Below are positions 1 through 15,742 of a stretch of 64,000 nucleotides of DNA, one piece after another. The stretch's first letter is position 1, and each line of letters starts with the position of its first letter. This DNA comes from Glandiceps talaboti (Eukaryota; Hemichordata; Enteropneusta; Spengelidae), in contig NC_135563.1 of NCBI RefSeq assembly GCF_964340395.1, forward strand, positions 11,754,651 to 11,818,650, in the 5' to 3' direction. A program made the translations under genes and the position numbers. The notes beneath the pieces were generated by a model. The model had not been told where the DNA came from, did not search any database, and saw nothing but the letters and a program-made list of their open reading frames with translations.

Positions 1-153
1 TTTTTGTCACTCGAAGCACTATCAGCAGAAACTAAATATCTCAATCTACGCAAACTATTCAAGGATATTTCCGAATACAAACACGAGCCTTCGAGGCCAC
101 CAAACCGCAACTTGAACATTCCGAGCACTGTTGTTAATGTTATGATACAATAG
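1..153 (+). CDS. Possible C-terminal coding exon of a gene entering from the left edge
   Basis: Frame 1 is open from the first base for 50 codons and ends with TAG at 151-153. The encoded tail is hydrophilic and mixed (ETKYLNLRKLFKDI, then KHEPSRPPNR, ending VVNVMIQ). The segment is visibly richer in G and C than the DNA after the stop, which favours coding. A polyadenylation signal follows about 190 bp after the stop. I do not recognise the protein family. A cytoplasmic tail of a receptor would fit the composition, but nothing shows it. A 50-codon open frame can arise by chance, so this is only a moderate call. The 5' part lies outside the window. Confidence 0.4.
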   Translation, partial: FLSLEALSAETKYLNLRKLFKDISEYKHEPSRPPNRNLNIPSTVVNVMIQ

Positions 154-395
154 CGGAAATCACATTCAAGAATGTTTCCTTTATACCGTCCAGCCCATTC
201 TGAACGATTTCCGCATTTCGCGTATTTTTGATATTATGACAGAAGACGTTGCCTATGATAGTTGACATAACGGCGCCTATTCAAGCCAAATTCAATTTCC
301 GAGTGATGTGACTTCAACGTTTATCACCTACAATAAGTGTAGTAAAATAAAGGAAGTGTATAACATGATATGACTTGTTTGTACACCTTGTAACA
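154..395 (+). promoter_or_regulatory. Candidate 3' UTR and polyadenylation site
   Basis: AATAAA is seen at 346-351. It is followed about 20-45 bp later by a GT/T-rich stretch (TTGTTTGTACACCTTGT near 378-394), the normal arrangement of a poly(A) signal and its downstream element. It would end the transcript whose coding end is proposed at 151-153. A second pair of AATAAA hexamers at 1134-1139 and 1145-1150, also followed by a T/GT-rich stretch, could be an alternative distal site. Confidence 0.35.
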
Positions 396-1212
396 TAAAA
401 AAAGTAATTTACTGTTGGGATTTATGGCTGGTTTAGGCAATTTCTACCTGTACATATTTTGTGTTTTACATACATATTACCGTACTGGCATTAATTTACA
501 ACCGTTTGTTGCCGATGTCTTCCGTTTGTAGATTGGTGTTTGGGTATATATCGGAAGCGTTTACCATTAACGCTGACTATTATGTCTCTGGGTTCGACCA
601 TAAAAACCATTGTGAGGGAATGGACACCTAAGTAGTGTCATTTCATGATAAACTTAATAAGTGATGTATTGAAATACACCGTGATCTATAGTGATCTAAG
701 TAATATATATGGATGTACTTCATTGAAGCCCAGATAACGTGGTTAATTTATAAATACACTTCATTACTAAGTGGATGAGAGGAAGGTATGTAACTGTATG
801 TCTTTGGGGTGTAGGATATAATTCATATGGCGGGAACTAAACACTCATTACGAAACGAAGAACAATAATAGGTTGTCCTGGACCAATAACCCGTAACCAC
901 CAGGTACTTACTTAATTACACTAACTTTTAACATTTCGAGGAAACATCCAAGCCTTTCCTAGAACAAAGTCCAGGTGTTTCCTTTAACTTTGCAGTACCA
1001 AACTTAATAACTAATTGTGACTATTTCGGAATGCGCATGACAACTTCCAAGAATGCTTTGTTCCCACAAGACTAAAGAAATTTAACATTTGTTATCTCAT
1101 ATAATGTAATTCAAACTTTAGCAATGTAACATGAATAAAATTTGAATAAAATGAAATAGGTAAAACCTATATTTCTTGTTTTATTGTTATGTCCCTGGGC
1201 CAAAGTTGTGAG
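396..1212. other. No gene seen; AT-rich spacer
   Basis: No exon-like frame, repeat or structured motif is seen here except the two distal AATAAA hexamers at 1134 and 1145. If those are used, this stretch is an extended 3' UTR. Confidence 0.5.
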
Positions 1213-1725
1213 TGTGCATCCCGGGGGAGGGGGTTACTCCCATAGAAAAGGTATGTACCGCGGTTTTGACCCCCCCCTTTTCGACTCGTGTAGACTTTTG
1301 AGTCTTTTTTTTTTATCTTTCATGTTCTTTATTGAAAACCCATTGAAAACCTTTTGAGTCTTGATTTTTAAAGCATTATGTAGAGGATTGACCCACCTCT
1401 TTGAATGTACGTGTACTGCACGACTTTTGACCCCATATTTTGAACAAGGTTGTTTCCACGTTGGGTTGTTTTCAGTCATCTTTATTGGAAGTAGGCGCTC
1501 CTCCCCCCGGCCCGCCAATGACCTACAAAAGTGTTTCAAAAGTGTTCAAAACCCATGACTACTCAGACGATTGGAGCATCGCCGTGGCTAAATGTAGACT
1601 TTTCACCACTGTTTCTGGCCAAAACGTAGACTTTGAATTTTGTAGAGTTTGAGGTTGTAATTTTTGTCCACCAGGGTACATATGTATCTATTTCCCACCA
1701 GAGTACCCCTCCCCCGGGTGCACAT
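1213..1725. mobile_element. MITE-like element with G-rich terminal inverted repeats
   Basis: The left end (about 1213-1263) contains GTGCATCCCGGGGGAGGGG followed by TACTCCC and GTATGTACC. The right end (about 1671-1725), read on the minus strand, gives GTGCACCCGGGGGAGGGG, TACTC and ATGTACC in the same order. The inverted ends therefore match imperfectly over about 50 bp and enclose about 410 bp. The interior carries several short copies of GTAGACTTT and of CGACTTTTGACCCC-like sequence. No transposase frame is present, so it would be non-autonomous. I see no convincing target-site duplication, and the superfamily is undetermined. Short frames across it (1234-1839) are products of the repeat, not genes. 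Confidence 0.65.
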
Positions 1726-2586
1726 ATCTTTAAGATAAATTCTAATTATAAAGTATTCGCCCTTCGATGCACATCTTATATTTATTCAGACATATTTCGT
1801 GAGTTTACATATGACGTGAGAATAATCAATAGAAATTGAAAGAAATTGAACAGTTTACGTCTTAAATTTACTACATTGATATTCATATTGCGTTTATTCA
1901 CATTCAATGCGCTTAGCGTTTCTTTGAATCCCCGTTTCTAATGTTTCATCACGATAGGTATCATCTTGATCTAGGTAACAGGTGTATTCTGGAATGAGAG
2001 TCTTAAGTAGCTCCTTAGCCAGTTTCGTAAGGATGGCGACGACACGGCGCTGATTGTTAAGGACTTCGACGTCTCTTTGCTACGTCTTATATTACCCTTA
2101 ATTCAGAAATGAATGAGTCGCATGCATACAAACAATCACCTGTAACGTTGAGTTCTTGAAGTCTGTTTGATTTGTTGTTTGCGCACAAAATAATTAGTCT
2201 GCCCAACTAGTTCATTTTTTCTTGACAGTTTTCTTGTTGATTTTAATGAATCTAAAGAAAGTGGGGCCACGTCTAAATTGTATGCAATGCCTGAACTGTC
2301 AAATGTGCATGTATACATATAAGCGTTTTTGATGACGTCACCGGGCTTAGATTGAATGTAAATTCCACTTTAGACATACAGATAAGAGACACGGTACATA
2401 ACACAATCACAAAACAATCAAATATTGTTTATTCAGAAATAACATAAAAGATTACCTCAGCTACATATATTATTATATTTTGTATGGCAGGCAAAGTATG
2501 ATATGCCAGGTTGAAACTGAACACATCGTAAATACTAATCCATACTGATTCTCATCAAAATGGAACTACCTGTTCTTTGATCTGAT
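1726..2586. other. No gene seen; one CRE palindrome
   Basis: Unique-looking AT-rich DNA. The only discrete motif is TGACGTCA at 2333-2340. Confidence 0.5.
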
Positions 2587-3200
2587 GTGTATCATTGTAA
2601 ACAAATTTCATAAGTTAAAATCAATTACTTTTGAAAAAAACACTCAAAAGTATAAAAAATGCTAATTCGTTTAATTGATATTCCCAAACTTTCACAAAAC
2701 AATCATAATGAATGTGTATAACAGGTTGCTATTCTTCTGGTACAATTATGCTAATTAGCTAATTATTATGCAAGCATTTCATGACAACTACCATTATGTA
2801 TTCAAATAGCATGCTTGTAGTTAATATTATTCTTTCTAATACATACAAAAAACTCGAAAATGGTCAAAATATAAGACGTGATATATTCATGCCAAAATTA
2901 ACAACTTGTTGTTCTGCCTCAGGTGTATCCTTGTAAACAGGTTCTTAGAAAAACGTGAAAATTATAAAACAAATATGCTAATCAGGATAATTGATATACA
3001 TACAATTTTATAAAAATAATCATACATGGTGTGACCAAAGAAAATTCTTCTATTAAGTTTCGTTTCGTTTGAGTGAAATCTTATCAAGATGCACATAAAA
3101 ACAAATAACAAATGTGCTAATAAGGCAATTTTTTTATGTAAGGATAAAAACCATCTAAATTAAAAAGAATATACTAATAAGGCTAATTTTATGCATGCAA
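2587..3200 (+). repeat. Degenerate repeat with ATGCTAAT-type units
   Basis: GTGTATCATTGTAAACA at 2587 recurs as GTGTATCCTTGTAAACA at 2923, 336 bp on. Both are followed by an A-rich run, then ATGCTAATNNG and TAATTGATAT, then ACAAAA(C/T)AATCAT-like sequence. A third, weaker unit (GTGCTAATAAGGCAATT near 3113) and a fourth (ACTAATAAGGCTAATTTTATGC near 3174) follow. This looks like an old, diverged repeat. The class cannot be assigned by eye. Confidence 0.4.
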
Positions 3201-6200
3201 ACACACATCTCCAACATTTTAATTTAGATGTAAATATTAATTTAACGTATAGATTTGGAATTGAAAAAATCCAAAACTATAACTGATGTATCGTTCACAT
3301 TACTAAGGTAATGAAGTGTATTATGTGTCCTCTAGCACACTACACTAGAGTTTTATGAGGACGTGTGTTGAGGTATTTTTTGATCACGACGCCGTTTCCA
3401 TTTTTTTTTGCTGTAGTTATATTAATTACCACAGCCTTCATTCGTAACAAACAAATAACCATAGTGTATCAATTAGTGTGATTGATTTGACTACGGCACC
3501 GAAGTATGTATTCACAAGCACGGTGGCTTATCTAACCCACTTTGTACTCGCTATCTTAGTTTTTTTACGACGGTATGTGAGGTGTAAATCAAACTAAGAA
3601 CCCGATTGGTTGATAAGCGACGGTTTAGTAATTTATTACGGTTATTCTGTTTATGATATAATAATCGGCAGACACCGAGAAAGTCTCGAGCCGTATCTAG
3701 ATTTATGATTAGTAATGCGAATTGACAAAATAATTTCTTGTCGTAAAAAGCCTAGTCATCGACACCAATTCCGCAGTAAGGCAGAAAGATTCACTAGTCC
3801 CCAGGAATCACAACTTAATCTTTGTCTATCCACACCAATAAATATTAAAAATAAATTTGCTAACTTGTGCGTCACTAAATAGCCGGGTAGACATACCGTA
3901 GGATTCAATGGAGATTACTTTGTGTTAATTCAATCTATCTAAAAATAATTTCCATTTTCTTCACGATCCTATAATTTCACGCTGACTTCATTTTCTTATT
4001 GACTTCGTCAAACGATACCGCTTGCATCAGTAACGCAAGGAGTACCATTATATTGAGTGATGCAGTACATGTGAAACAACGGGCCATCAACTCGAGCTTA
4101 TAGGTGACGTGATGGCACTCCTGACCATGTCTGCAAAATGACCTATCATTATCTAGACGTCTAACATTCAATTCATTCACTGACCACACAGAACTCAAAA
4201 TGTCACCCTTTAGGTGGTACGTCGTCAGTAATTCTTTTTGGCGCCTCGACTCGTGTATTCTTACATACATCTTAAGCTAGAGTGATACGAGTTTTTAGGT
4301 ACTAATCCTGTACATCGCACGATCAAGCATTCGGGCTAGTAGTTTCCATTACTCTAATAGCCGCCATTTTATGTTCAACTAGTACATGTTAATATTTAAG
4401 GGTGACATTCTCAATCAGCATTTTATCTTAGAATTACTCAAATTTTCTTTTTCCCCATACTGTTAAAACCCCATAAATTCTGCACCTAGATCTGTGATTA
4501 ATTATCTTATAGCTCTTATTTTGAAGAGTTTGGATATTTTACAAGTGGTGTCTGATGGGTTACTTTGAACATAAGACTTCAAACAAATTCATCTAGCTAT
4601 AGATTTAAATCAAGATTCGCAATCATTTCAAACACCTCTTTGTTTTTCTTCTTCTTCTTGATCTCATTATATATAATTGTCTTGGACGTTAACCAATTTG
4701 ATCCGTCGACGTGATCTTAATATGTTCATCTTCGCACAGACAACGCCAATCTGATATCAAGATATAGTGAGTATTCGAATGTATGATGCAGTCTGAAGCT
4801 TGATTCATTCATATTCTATATCACTATATTCATTGTCTGTAGATTATGAATGGCAATTGTTGTGCTATAGATATAGCATTTGTACATTTTGAAATGAATC
4901 CAGATTACACAGTGTTTTGAGTCCCTCTAAGGAAATTGTATTCTTACAAGGAATATCCCTCAACATAATCTTTGTTTGCTTTTCCTGAACCCTTTTAATG
5001 TACTTTTTTGTGTATGGAAGGCAGAATTACCATGGGAAGCGGAAACAAAATGCAAAGTGCAGACATCTGCAGACGAATTTTGAATTAAATTGATAGTCTG
5101 TTAAAGAGGTTATATTCCCCAAGTTAGCAATATGGCGGATAATCACACATTAAAAGCTACAGTAATGAATATGCATTCTCCATTCAACTGTCAACATAAT
5201 CGGAAGAAGCACTCCGCTTGTCTCAATTTTTCTTAAGTCAGTCGAGGGCAACTTCCTTCCTGATTTTTGATGTTTTAGTTTTGACTAGGTTAGGGATGGG
5301 ATACAGGTGATAGAGAGACAGATGTCTTCCTTGAAAATGATCATAAATTATTTCCAACACAAAGAAAATTGAAATCAATGCTAATATAATATGTACTTAG
5401 GATTGATACACGAAATAGGTCATGCCTTTCTCCATAATTACAAATGGAGAATCTTGTGTACTACTCGTAGTTCGAATTTTCGAATTAATGTACCCTCTAG
5501 GCTTCTAAAAACTGATAGAGTGCTGCCACTATGGAGTTAGGTTAAAAATCGATAAAAAGTGGGTGGGACTTGACTAGAAGTAAATGCAAATACCTGAGTA
5601 CCATTCAATTTGAATATCCCACCATTATGGCAACCCTCGCAAGTTCACACCCCTTTTATACGAGAGTTGCCAGGTTAAAACGCCATGACATTTCAGGACA
5701 GCATACTTGAGAAATCAATGATCTAGTTATTCTGCAAAATCAAGAAAACGTGTTTTATGTAATCTAGGAAGCGGTGCCTTTCGTTTCAATAAATATGAAT
5801 CATGCACAATATAGTTTTGTTGGCAAAATTCACTTTCATCTGGCCTACTATTTTGACGTTTTAGAACTGCAATGACACGTGCTAGTGTATAACAGAAAGA
5901 ATAAACGATTAAATAGAATTAGTTAGACACTTGGCGTATGTAAAATTAGTTGAGCATGAACATACAAAATCAAAAGGTAATCTCACACGGTTATGAATTG
6001 CTGAGTAAACTCATATCTAAATACAATTTTCATCAGTAAAAATCATATGTATAAAGAAATAAGCAACATAAAGTGACACCTTTAGGGTGACTCTATGCAA
6101 ATTTTTCATACTCGCCAGATTTAGGAGACACGAATGACACCAATAAGCTTAAAAAATTCGGTTCGTAAATGTTTACGATCCATCGTAAAGATGAACAATT

Positions 6201-6460
6201 AGAATTATTTAATATCAAACTCTCTGAAGCAGTGCAAAATGTTTATATCATTTTGATTTAGTGAATTTGGAATCTTATGTGATCGATTGCTAGGCATATT
6301 GCGGTTAATGGCCAACAAAACAAAAGCAAATATTACACTGTTTCTGGATTTTTTATGATAATATAAATACATGAGATATTGGATAAAGCGTTTTTTTTAC
6401 ATATGATATTATCTCACGGTATGTCTCCATATGCTTTTCTACTCTAATATATGCTATCTT
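3201..6460. other. No confident gene; one signal-peptide-like frame and one hairpin
   Basis: Mostly featureless AT-rich DNA. On the minus strand an ATG at 4090 begins a 36-codon frame ending at 3977. It has a hydrophobic stretch (NIMVLLALLMQAVS) like a signal peptide but then stops after 12 residues, and I see no convincing donor site, so I do not call it a gene. A hairpin is seen at 5629-5671: GGCAACCCTCG pairs with CGAGAGTTGCC with one mismatch. Confidence 0.4.
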
Positions 6461-6505
6461 CTTACCTACCTACCTACCTACCTACCTACCTACCTACCTA
6501 CCTAC

Positions 6506-6572
<67 letters not shown>

Positions 6573-6681
6573 CCTACCTACCTACCTACCTACCTACCTA
6601 CCTACCTACCTACCTATCTACCTACCTACCTACCTACCTACCTACCTACCTACCTATGCATCTTCCTACCTACCTATCCGA
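6461..6681 (+). repeat. CTAC/CTAT tetranucleotide microsatellite
   Basis: A block of CTAC repeats is followed by about 16 CTAT repeats and then CTAC again, with a degenerate end. The Tyr/Leu/Pro/Thr/Ser open frames over it are repeat artefacts. Confidence 0.97.
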
Positions 6682-6773
6682 CTTACCTAGTACCTACTTA
6701 GCGGAATAGGACACACAGGCACATAGATATAGAGACATATGATACATGCACAGAGTACCCACAGACAGATACA

Positions 6774-6873
6774 TGTATGTATGTATGAATGTATGTATGT
6801 ATGTATGTATGTATGTATGTATGTATGTATGTATGTATGTATGTATGTATGTATGTATGTATGTATGTATGTA

Positions 6874-6908
<35 letters not shown>

Positions 6909-7062
6909 ATGTATGTATGTATGTATGTGTGTGTGCGTGCGTGCGTGCGTGTGTGTGTGTATGTATGTATGTGTGTGTGTGTGTGTGTGTCTGTCTGTCT
7001 GTATGTATGTCTGTCTGTTTGTGCGTGCGTGCGTGCGTCTGTCTGTCTGTTTATGTGTGTAC
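6774..7062 (+). repeat. GTAT / GT / GCGT / GTCT compound microsatellite
   Basis: A long GTAT array interrupted by GT runs gives way to GCGT and GTCT units. The order of unit types looks like successive expansion of point-mutated repeats. The Cys/Val/Met/Tyr frames are artefacts. Confidence 0.97.
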
Positions 7063-7063
7063 T

Positions 7064-7212
<149 letters not shown>

Positions 7213-7216
7213 CACT

Positions 7217-7445
7217 TTACACCGAGGTTCTGTCTCTAAACGATATCGTAAACATACAGTTCTAACCCAATTATTTCGAAGAGACTGATCTCCTCTTCAT
7301 CGGTGAGTCTCCAGTTCTGTCCTAACCCATGGTTTTCAGAGTGTATGGCAATAATACACCATTACACTGGGGTTCTGTCTGGAGACTCATCGATCAGTGT
7401 CGTCGAAATATGTGGGTTAGATCTGTATGGTTTACAATATTTCAT
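7217..7445. repeat. Long imperfect foldback (palindromic) repeat
   Basis: The left arm 7247-7320 reads GTAAACATACAGTTCTAACC, then TTATTTCGAAGAGACTGATC, then GTGAGTCTCCAG. The minus strand of 7367-7435 reads GTAAACCATACAGATCTAAC, then ATATTTCGACGACACTGATC, then ATGAGTCTCCAG. The arms match over about 65-70 bp, and the spacer itself contains GTGTAT...ATACAC (7341-7359), so the whole block can fold as one hairpin. A further direct copy of ACACTGGGGTTCTGTCT is seen as ACACCGAGGTTCTGTCT at about 7220. The same arm sequence recurs at 37070-37110, again beside TA arrays, so this is a dispersed repeat. The frame over 7329-7601 is not a gene. Confidence 0.7.
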
Positions 7446-11241
<3,796 letters not shown>

Positions 11242-11435
11242 CTTTTGCGTTTTATTATTATCATTCTGTATAATATTTCGGAAAACGGAAATTAGTGTAT
11301 TCATTAAATATTACGAGATAGAAAAATGATGAAACTCTTAATTATCATCGAAAATTCCAAAAGATGTATTCAATCTCATGCATATTGCTATTCTATTGAT
11401 ACAAAATTTTCAAATATCACCGCTGCACTTGCATT

Positions 11436-11530
11436 ACAGGAAAAATGAACTTGCCTTCGTGATTCACCCATGAGACATGGACCCATGAGACATGGTGTTT
11501 TTTAAAACACAGTCACAGATAGGCACAATT
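11436..11530 (+). repeat. Small dispersed repeat, copy 2, with an internal 15-bp tandem duplication
   Basis: Matches 8497-8575. This copy contains ACCCATGAGACATGG twice in tandem (within 11467-11496), which the first copy lacks. Confidence 0.4.
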
Positions 11531-11640
11531 CAACTAAAAGCTAGCAATATTAGAGAAACTAGAATCCTTTACCCAACACATTAAACACGTTGCTAAGTGA
11601 TAAAGCATTGCTATTCGTTGTCAGTGCACTAGAAACAATA

Positions 11641-11896
11641 GGTGTATGTGTGTGTGTATGTATGTGTGTATGTATGTATGTATGTATGTATGTATGTATG
11701 TATGTATGTATGTATGTATGTATGTATGTATGTATGTATGTATGTATGTATGTATGTGTGTATGTATGTATGTATGTATGTATGTATGTATGTATGTATG
11801 TATGTATGTATGTATGTATGTATGTATGTATGTGTATGTGTGTGTGTGTGTGTGCGTGTGTGTGTGTGTGTGTATGTGTGAGTTTGTGTGTGTGTA
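11641..11896 (+). repeat. GTAT / GT compound microsatellite
   Basis: A GTAT tetranucleotide array, interrupted near 11755 by a GTGT unit, is flanked by GT runs. All frames of 79-135 codons here are artefacts of the repeat. Confidence 0.97.
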
Positions 11897-12032
11897 AGAC
11901 TTGCATCATTTGTGCCATTATGGATTGTAAGAAACCTTGTAATACAATGAGCAATGAATATAATGTGTTTTATGTTGCGAGTGTAGCTAAGACATGAAAT
12001 GACACCAGAAAGTAAGAGTGTATAAGGTATAG

Positions 12033-12067
12033 TGGTCTGGATGACCAGCCTGTGGTTCTAACCACAG
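12033..12067. other. Two adjacent short hairpins
   Basis: TGGTC-TGGAT-GACCA (12033-12047) is followed after 2 bases by CTGTGGTT-CT-AACCACAG (12050-12067), an 8-bp perfect stem. I tested it as a tRNA remnant (T-loop-like TTCTAAC): no acceptor stem or D-arm fits. Function unknown. Confidence 0.35.
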
Positions 12068-12174
12068 TGAAGGTATAAATCATAACGATACTGTATAGGA
12101 ACTAAATAGAACAATTGTGTAAACGTTTCAACATGTTATGTTATATAAGCATCGCTAGATTGCATGATATTATT

Positions 12175-12211
12175 CGCGCGCGCGCGTGTATGTGTGTTGG
12201 AGGGGGGGGGG
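12175..12211. repeat. CG dinucleotide run with adjacent G tract
   Basis: CGCGCGCGCGCG (12175-12186) leads into GTGTATGTGTG and then a run of ten G. Alternating purine-pyrimidine sequence like this can form Z-DNA, and CG runs are rare in AT-rich animal DNA. Confidence 0.7.
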
Positions 12212-15200
12212 TTTACAGTCCCTGTGACGTACCATACAAAACTATTTCCACGACCTGAGGTGTAGGGAAATAGCTGTTGCTTTAAAATAACTTTAGAAGA
12301 ATTGCTAGCAGGATTACTTAACTATTGCACGGTGACGTCATGATTCAGTGCACATGATTACCACCTCGTTTTCTGCAGACGACGAAAGGTCGTTCGACAG
12401 TTTTGACAGGGAACGTACTTGGTGAGGCAGCACGTTTTTTATCATGCTACTGTGTGTATTTAAGCTGACGTAGCCATTTCCTCCCTTGCGCCTAAAATAT
12501 ATATAATATTTACATGCTTTTGTTGAACTGAACGGATAACCAAACAATCATTGCCAGTCGACAGATGTAAAATTCTTACCAACACAAAGGTATATAAATA
12601 CACATGATATATGTGACAGTGTGTATATAAGCTTATGGCCGTTGTTTCGCCTTTTAGATCGATTTGACATGTTTTGGTATGCCATTAGCTGTGCAACGTT
12701 AACGGTAAAGCGATTACATACCTCAGCTGCAATTTGAAGTATTTGTAAAATTAAGCTTTAAGTCGCTCCTTACTCTATCTAACCTTAGGCTGCTTGCATT
12801 TGTTTTAATCAGTGATGGCTAAGGTAATTAATATAAACAACTGATTGCACTTACCTTGTATGTCTAGGGGGAAGATTTTGTGCATGAAATCTTCGTGTTT
12901 CATGCTTGAATAAGTTGAAACGATACCCAATCCAAGGGGACGAAAACCAATGAATAATTTACAAGACACGTCTCTACTAATAAGATAGGGGGAAAGCTTC
13001 AAGAAACGTTGTGGATGTCATGCAAGGCAATGTTGTTTATCAAAGATGAATACGAGAGATTGGGTCCAGCAAAAAACCCAACAAATCTACCAGTAGAAAA
13101 ATGAAAATAAGCTTAAAGAGAAATCTTAGTGAGTTACTTTAGTTTAATAACTTGCTGAAATAATTTGAAATGCAAACATGAGGCCCTTGTGTAAAGCAGG
13201 TCGAAATGCTTTGAACTCAGGGCACCTAAGCTGACGGCATTGAAAAAGGTGAAACATTTGACCCATGACCTCATCAGAAAGGGCATGATCCTTTCCCCCT
13301 TTCCTGACTCATACATGTTATACGGGTCATATATATACGTTTCTCAGGGAAGGGGTTTATGGCGATAATGGAAATCATTTGTGAGATGGCGTATGAAACC
13401 TTCATTATTGTCGTCATAGTACACGACTTTAAGGGTTAACCTGGATATCAGTACTGACTTTGTGTCTAGACTTGCTACCGTGACGTTATTTAAGGCATAT
13501 ATTACAAAATACTGCATAGAATGAGATATATTTATGCGAACTGGATGACGGGAAAATAAGTCTGAGCGGTCACGTCTGAAATATAGTATAAAGACAGAGG
13601 GCGCTGTTTAATTTTACAACAACCGCCCCACAGGGCAAAAGGTTCCTCTTGCAAGCTTCAAGAGTAAAATATACGCCTCGTACACCAATTTCCCAGAACA
13701 ATAAATTTATTTTCTGTCTAAACTTTGCCACCTGAAGGATTGTTCCTGCCAGTGGGCGTTTTGAACCTTTTAGGTTAATTTTGATATGATTTTGACCTCT
13801 ATCTTAAAAAAATATGCGCGGTGACCCCGTTATTTGGGAATTAATAGGGTTTGAATAAAGTAACAACGCAAGTTTAAAGGGGCACAGGTGAGAGTACACC
13901 TATTTCGGTGTACTGTTTGCTACATATTTTAAAAGGTACTCGCAGTGCGCAGTATTGTACTTACTGAAGCACTCTTACTAAAGTCAAACCTGTTATTAAA
14001 TTATAACTCAAAAACTATCCGATGACGTAATTTATCATACGTATCAAAAAAATGTTCAGGAAATCCCGACTATGCAAATCAACTATTCTAACAAAGCCAT
14101 AAGACAGTTGTAGTGTTATAGAAGACATGCATCGACATTGACATAATACTGGAATGTGGTTTTAAGTGAGCAAAAGGATTATAGCATGAAAGTTCAGGCT
14201 TGTGAAGAAGGCTAGAAGAAAATTGTGTATGGCTGGCAGTCTGCGCTGCCTAGCTTGCTACGCGTTGCAATGGGCAATGCGGTAATGAGTAAAAACACCT
14301 TTGAAACTCAGCTTGGTACACATTAAGATTGTTATTTCACTTTACGTTTAATGCAGTACTAGTTTGTTGCATTGATTTAAGGTATGAAATATTCACATGT
14401 ATGGCATGCCTCGCAATCTGTATCCACTCTTACTGGTGCTGTTATATTTATGCAAATATCATGAAGTGATTATTTTGAAACAACACCATTACAAGATATA
14501 TAGCAAACGGAAATTAAGGTTATAAATAAATCTGATGTCATAATTAAGTAACTACTAATTATAGTTATTGATTACATGAATACTTTAAAAGTAAACAAAG
14601 TTGACTAATTACGGAAAAGTTTGTTTACAGTTGAACTGCCCAATTAAAATATTTAGCTTTTTTTTGTACTGCTCCTTTGATTATTAATTGCTGTAAATCG
14701 GTCAATTTGTACAGATACTTCTATCACAGTTTTTAGGTAAATGTAACAAACACAATGTCAAATTAACATGATATATTGATTTCAGTGAGAAAGGTAGGTT
14801 TAAGTAATCGAAATTAGATGAGATTGTAAATCTCGATAATGATGGAACTATTGGGTCACAGAAAAATTTGATTCGTTTGGACAAGTATGTCCCTCTACGC
14901 GAGATAGATATATGCTAAGTACTGCCTCGTTTGAACAAATTTGTCCCTGTATGCGAGATAGATATCTGATAATTATTACAAAAGACACTTTAGGCAGATA
15001 TTGTGTACTGTAGGAACGACAAATGTGCGAAGACATGTCATTTTATTAATCGGAGTGTTTTGTAATTTGTCTCTGAACACTCCTATTTGCACAGAAAGTG
15101 CATAGGTAAAACCAGTATTTCATATATCCCTCGAAATGATTCAGTGTGTAAATTAGGCAGCAAGATAAATAATTAGAGAATTGATTTCCATTTATCTAAA

Positions 15201-15443
15201 CACGGTAGCCTAGAAGACTGCGTTATCTAGAATGCAGAGATCGAGGACACTCAATGTCACGGTGATAATTATACGATTGAACAGAAAAGATGCCCTGGGC
15301 GCCGAAAGTTCAAAAGGGCGATAGCGTACAAAGTTATCCCAATCAGTTGAAAACATTAAATCAGAGAATTTCCCTCAGGGAGGAATTAACGGCCATAAAC
15401 TGATAAAAACATCATTAGCGAGAGTCTTGTTTATGGTGGATAA
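12212..15443. other. No gene seen; CRE palindrome and a 55-bp duplication
   Basis: TGACGTCA is at 12333. A tandem duplication at about 14873-14970 has a period of 55 bp (CGTTTGGACAAGTATGTCCC, then GCGAGATAGATAT, repeated with a few changes). Otherwise unremarkable. Confidence 0.45.
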
Positions 15444-15624
15444 GATAAAGGTGCATATAATGTAGTAAATGCGAGTAAGTTGAGGGGCTATAAATGTCTC
15501 TATTATTATGGCAGTACCGATCGTGTTGGTCCATTCGTCGAAACGGTGTCCCGTACACGGTGTATGTGCCACTACAAAGAGGTCAACTCATATATTCGAC
15601 ACATGATATCATATACTGGTCCAG
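15444..15624 (+). CDS. Candidate exon ending at a strong splice donor
   Basis: A frame open for 60 codons (from after TAA at 15441) ends at CCAG|GTAAGTGT, a near-perfect donor at 15625. It has mixed composition with several Cys and Tyr (KCLYYYGSTDRVGPFVETV, then RTRCMCHYKEVNSYIRHM). The donor phase is 1. The next acceptor (GCGCCTACAG ending 15742) opens a frame in the matching phase. I see no good acceptor or start on the 5' side, and I do not recognise the protein. An alternative frame starts at ATG 15510 but stops before the donor. Confidence 0.22.
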
Positions 15625-15742
15625 GTAAGTGTATGTAGTGAAACTGAGGCGTGGTGGACGAATGTCCATGCATCACACATCAAAGAACACGCGACCGTGC
15701 AGCGAGCACATAGCGATTGATTCTGTCACAGTGCGCCTACAG

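Noticed and set aside
3977-4090. Minus-strand signal-peptide-like frame (ATG at 4090)
   Set aside because: It stops 12 residues after the hydrophobic core and has no convincing donor.
11559-11997. Frames of 131-135 codons on both strands
   Set aside because: Both run through the GTAT/GT microsatellite; low-complexity Tyr/Val/Cys or Thr/His peptides only.
12033-12080. tRNA gene suggested by a TTCTAAC loop
   Set aside because: No acceptor stem, D-arm or 7-base anticodon loop can be fitted around it.
14848-15036. 62-codon minus-strand frame with repeated YLSR motifs
   Set aside because: The peptide repeat only reflects the local 55-bp DNA duplication.
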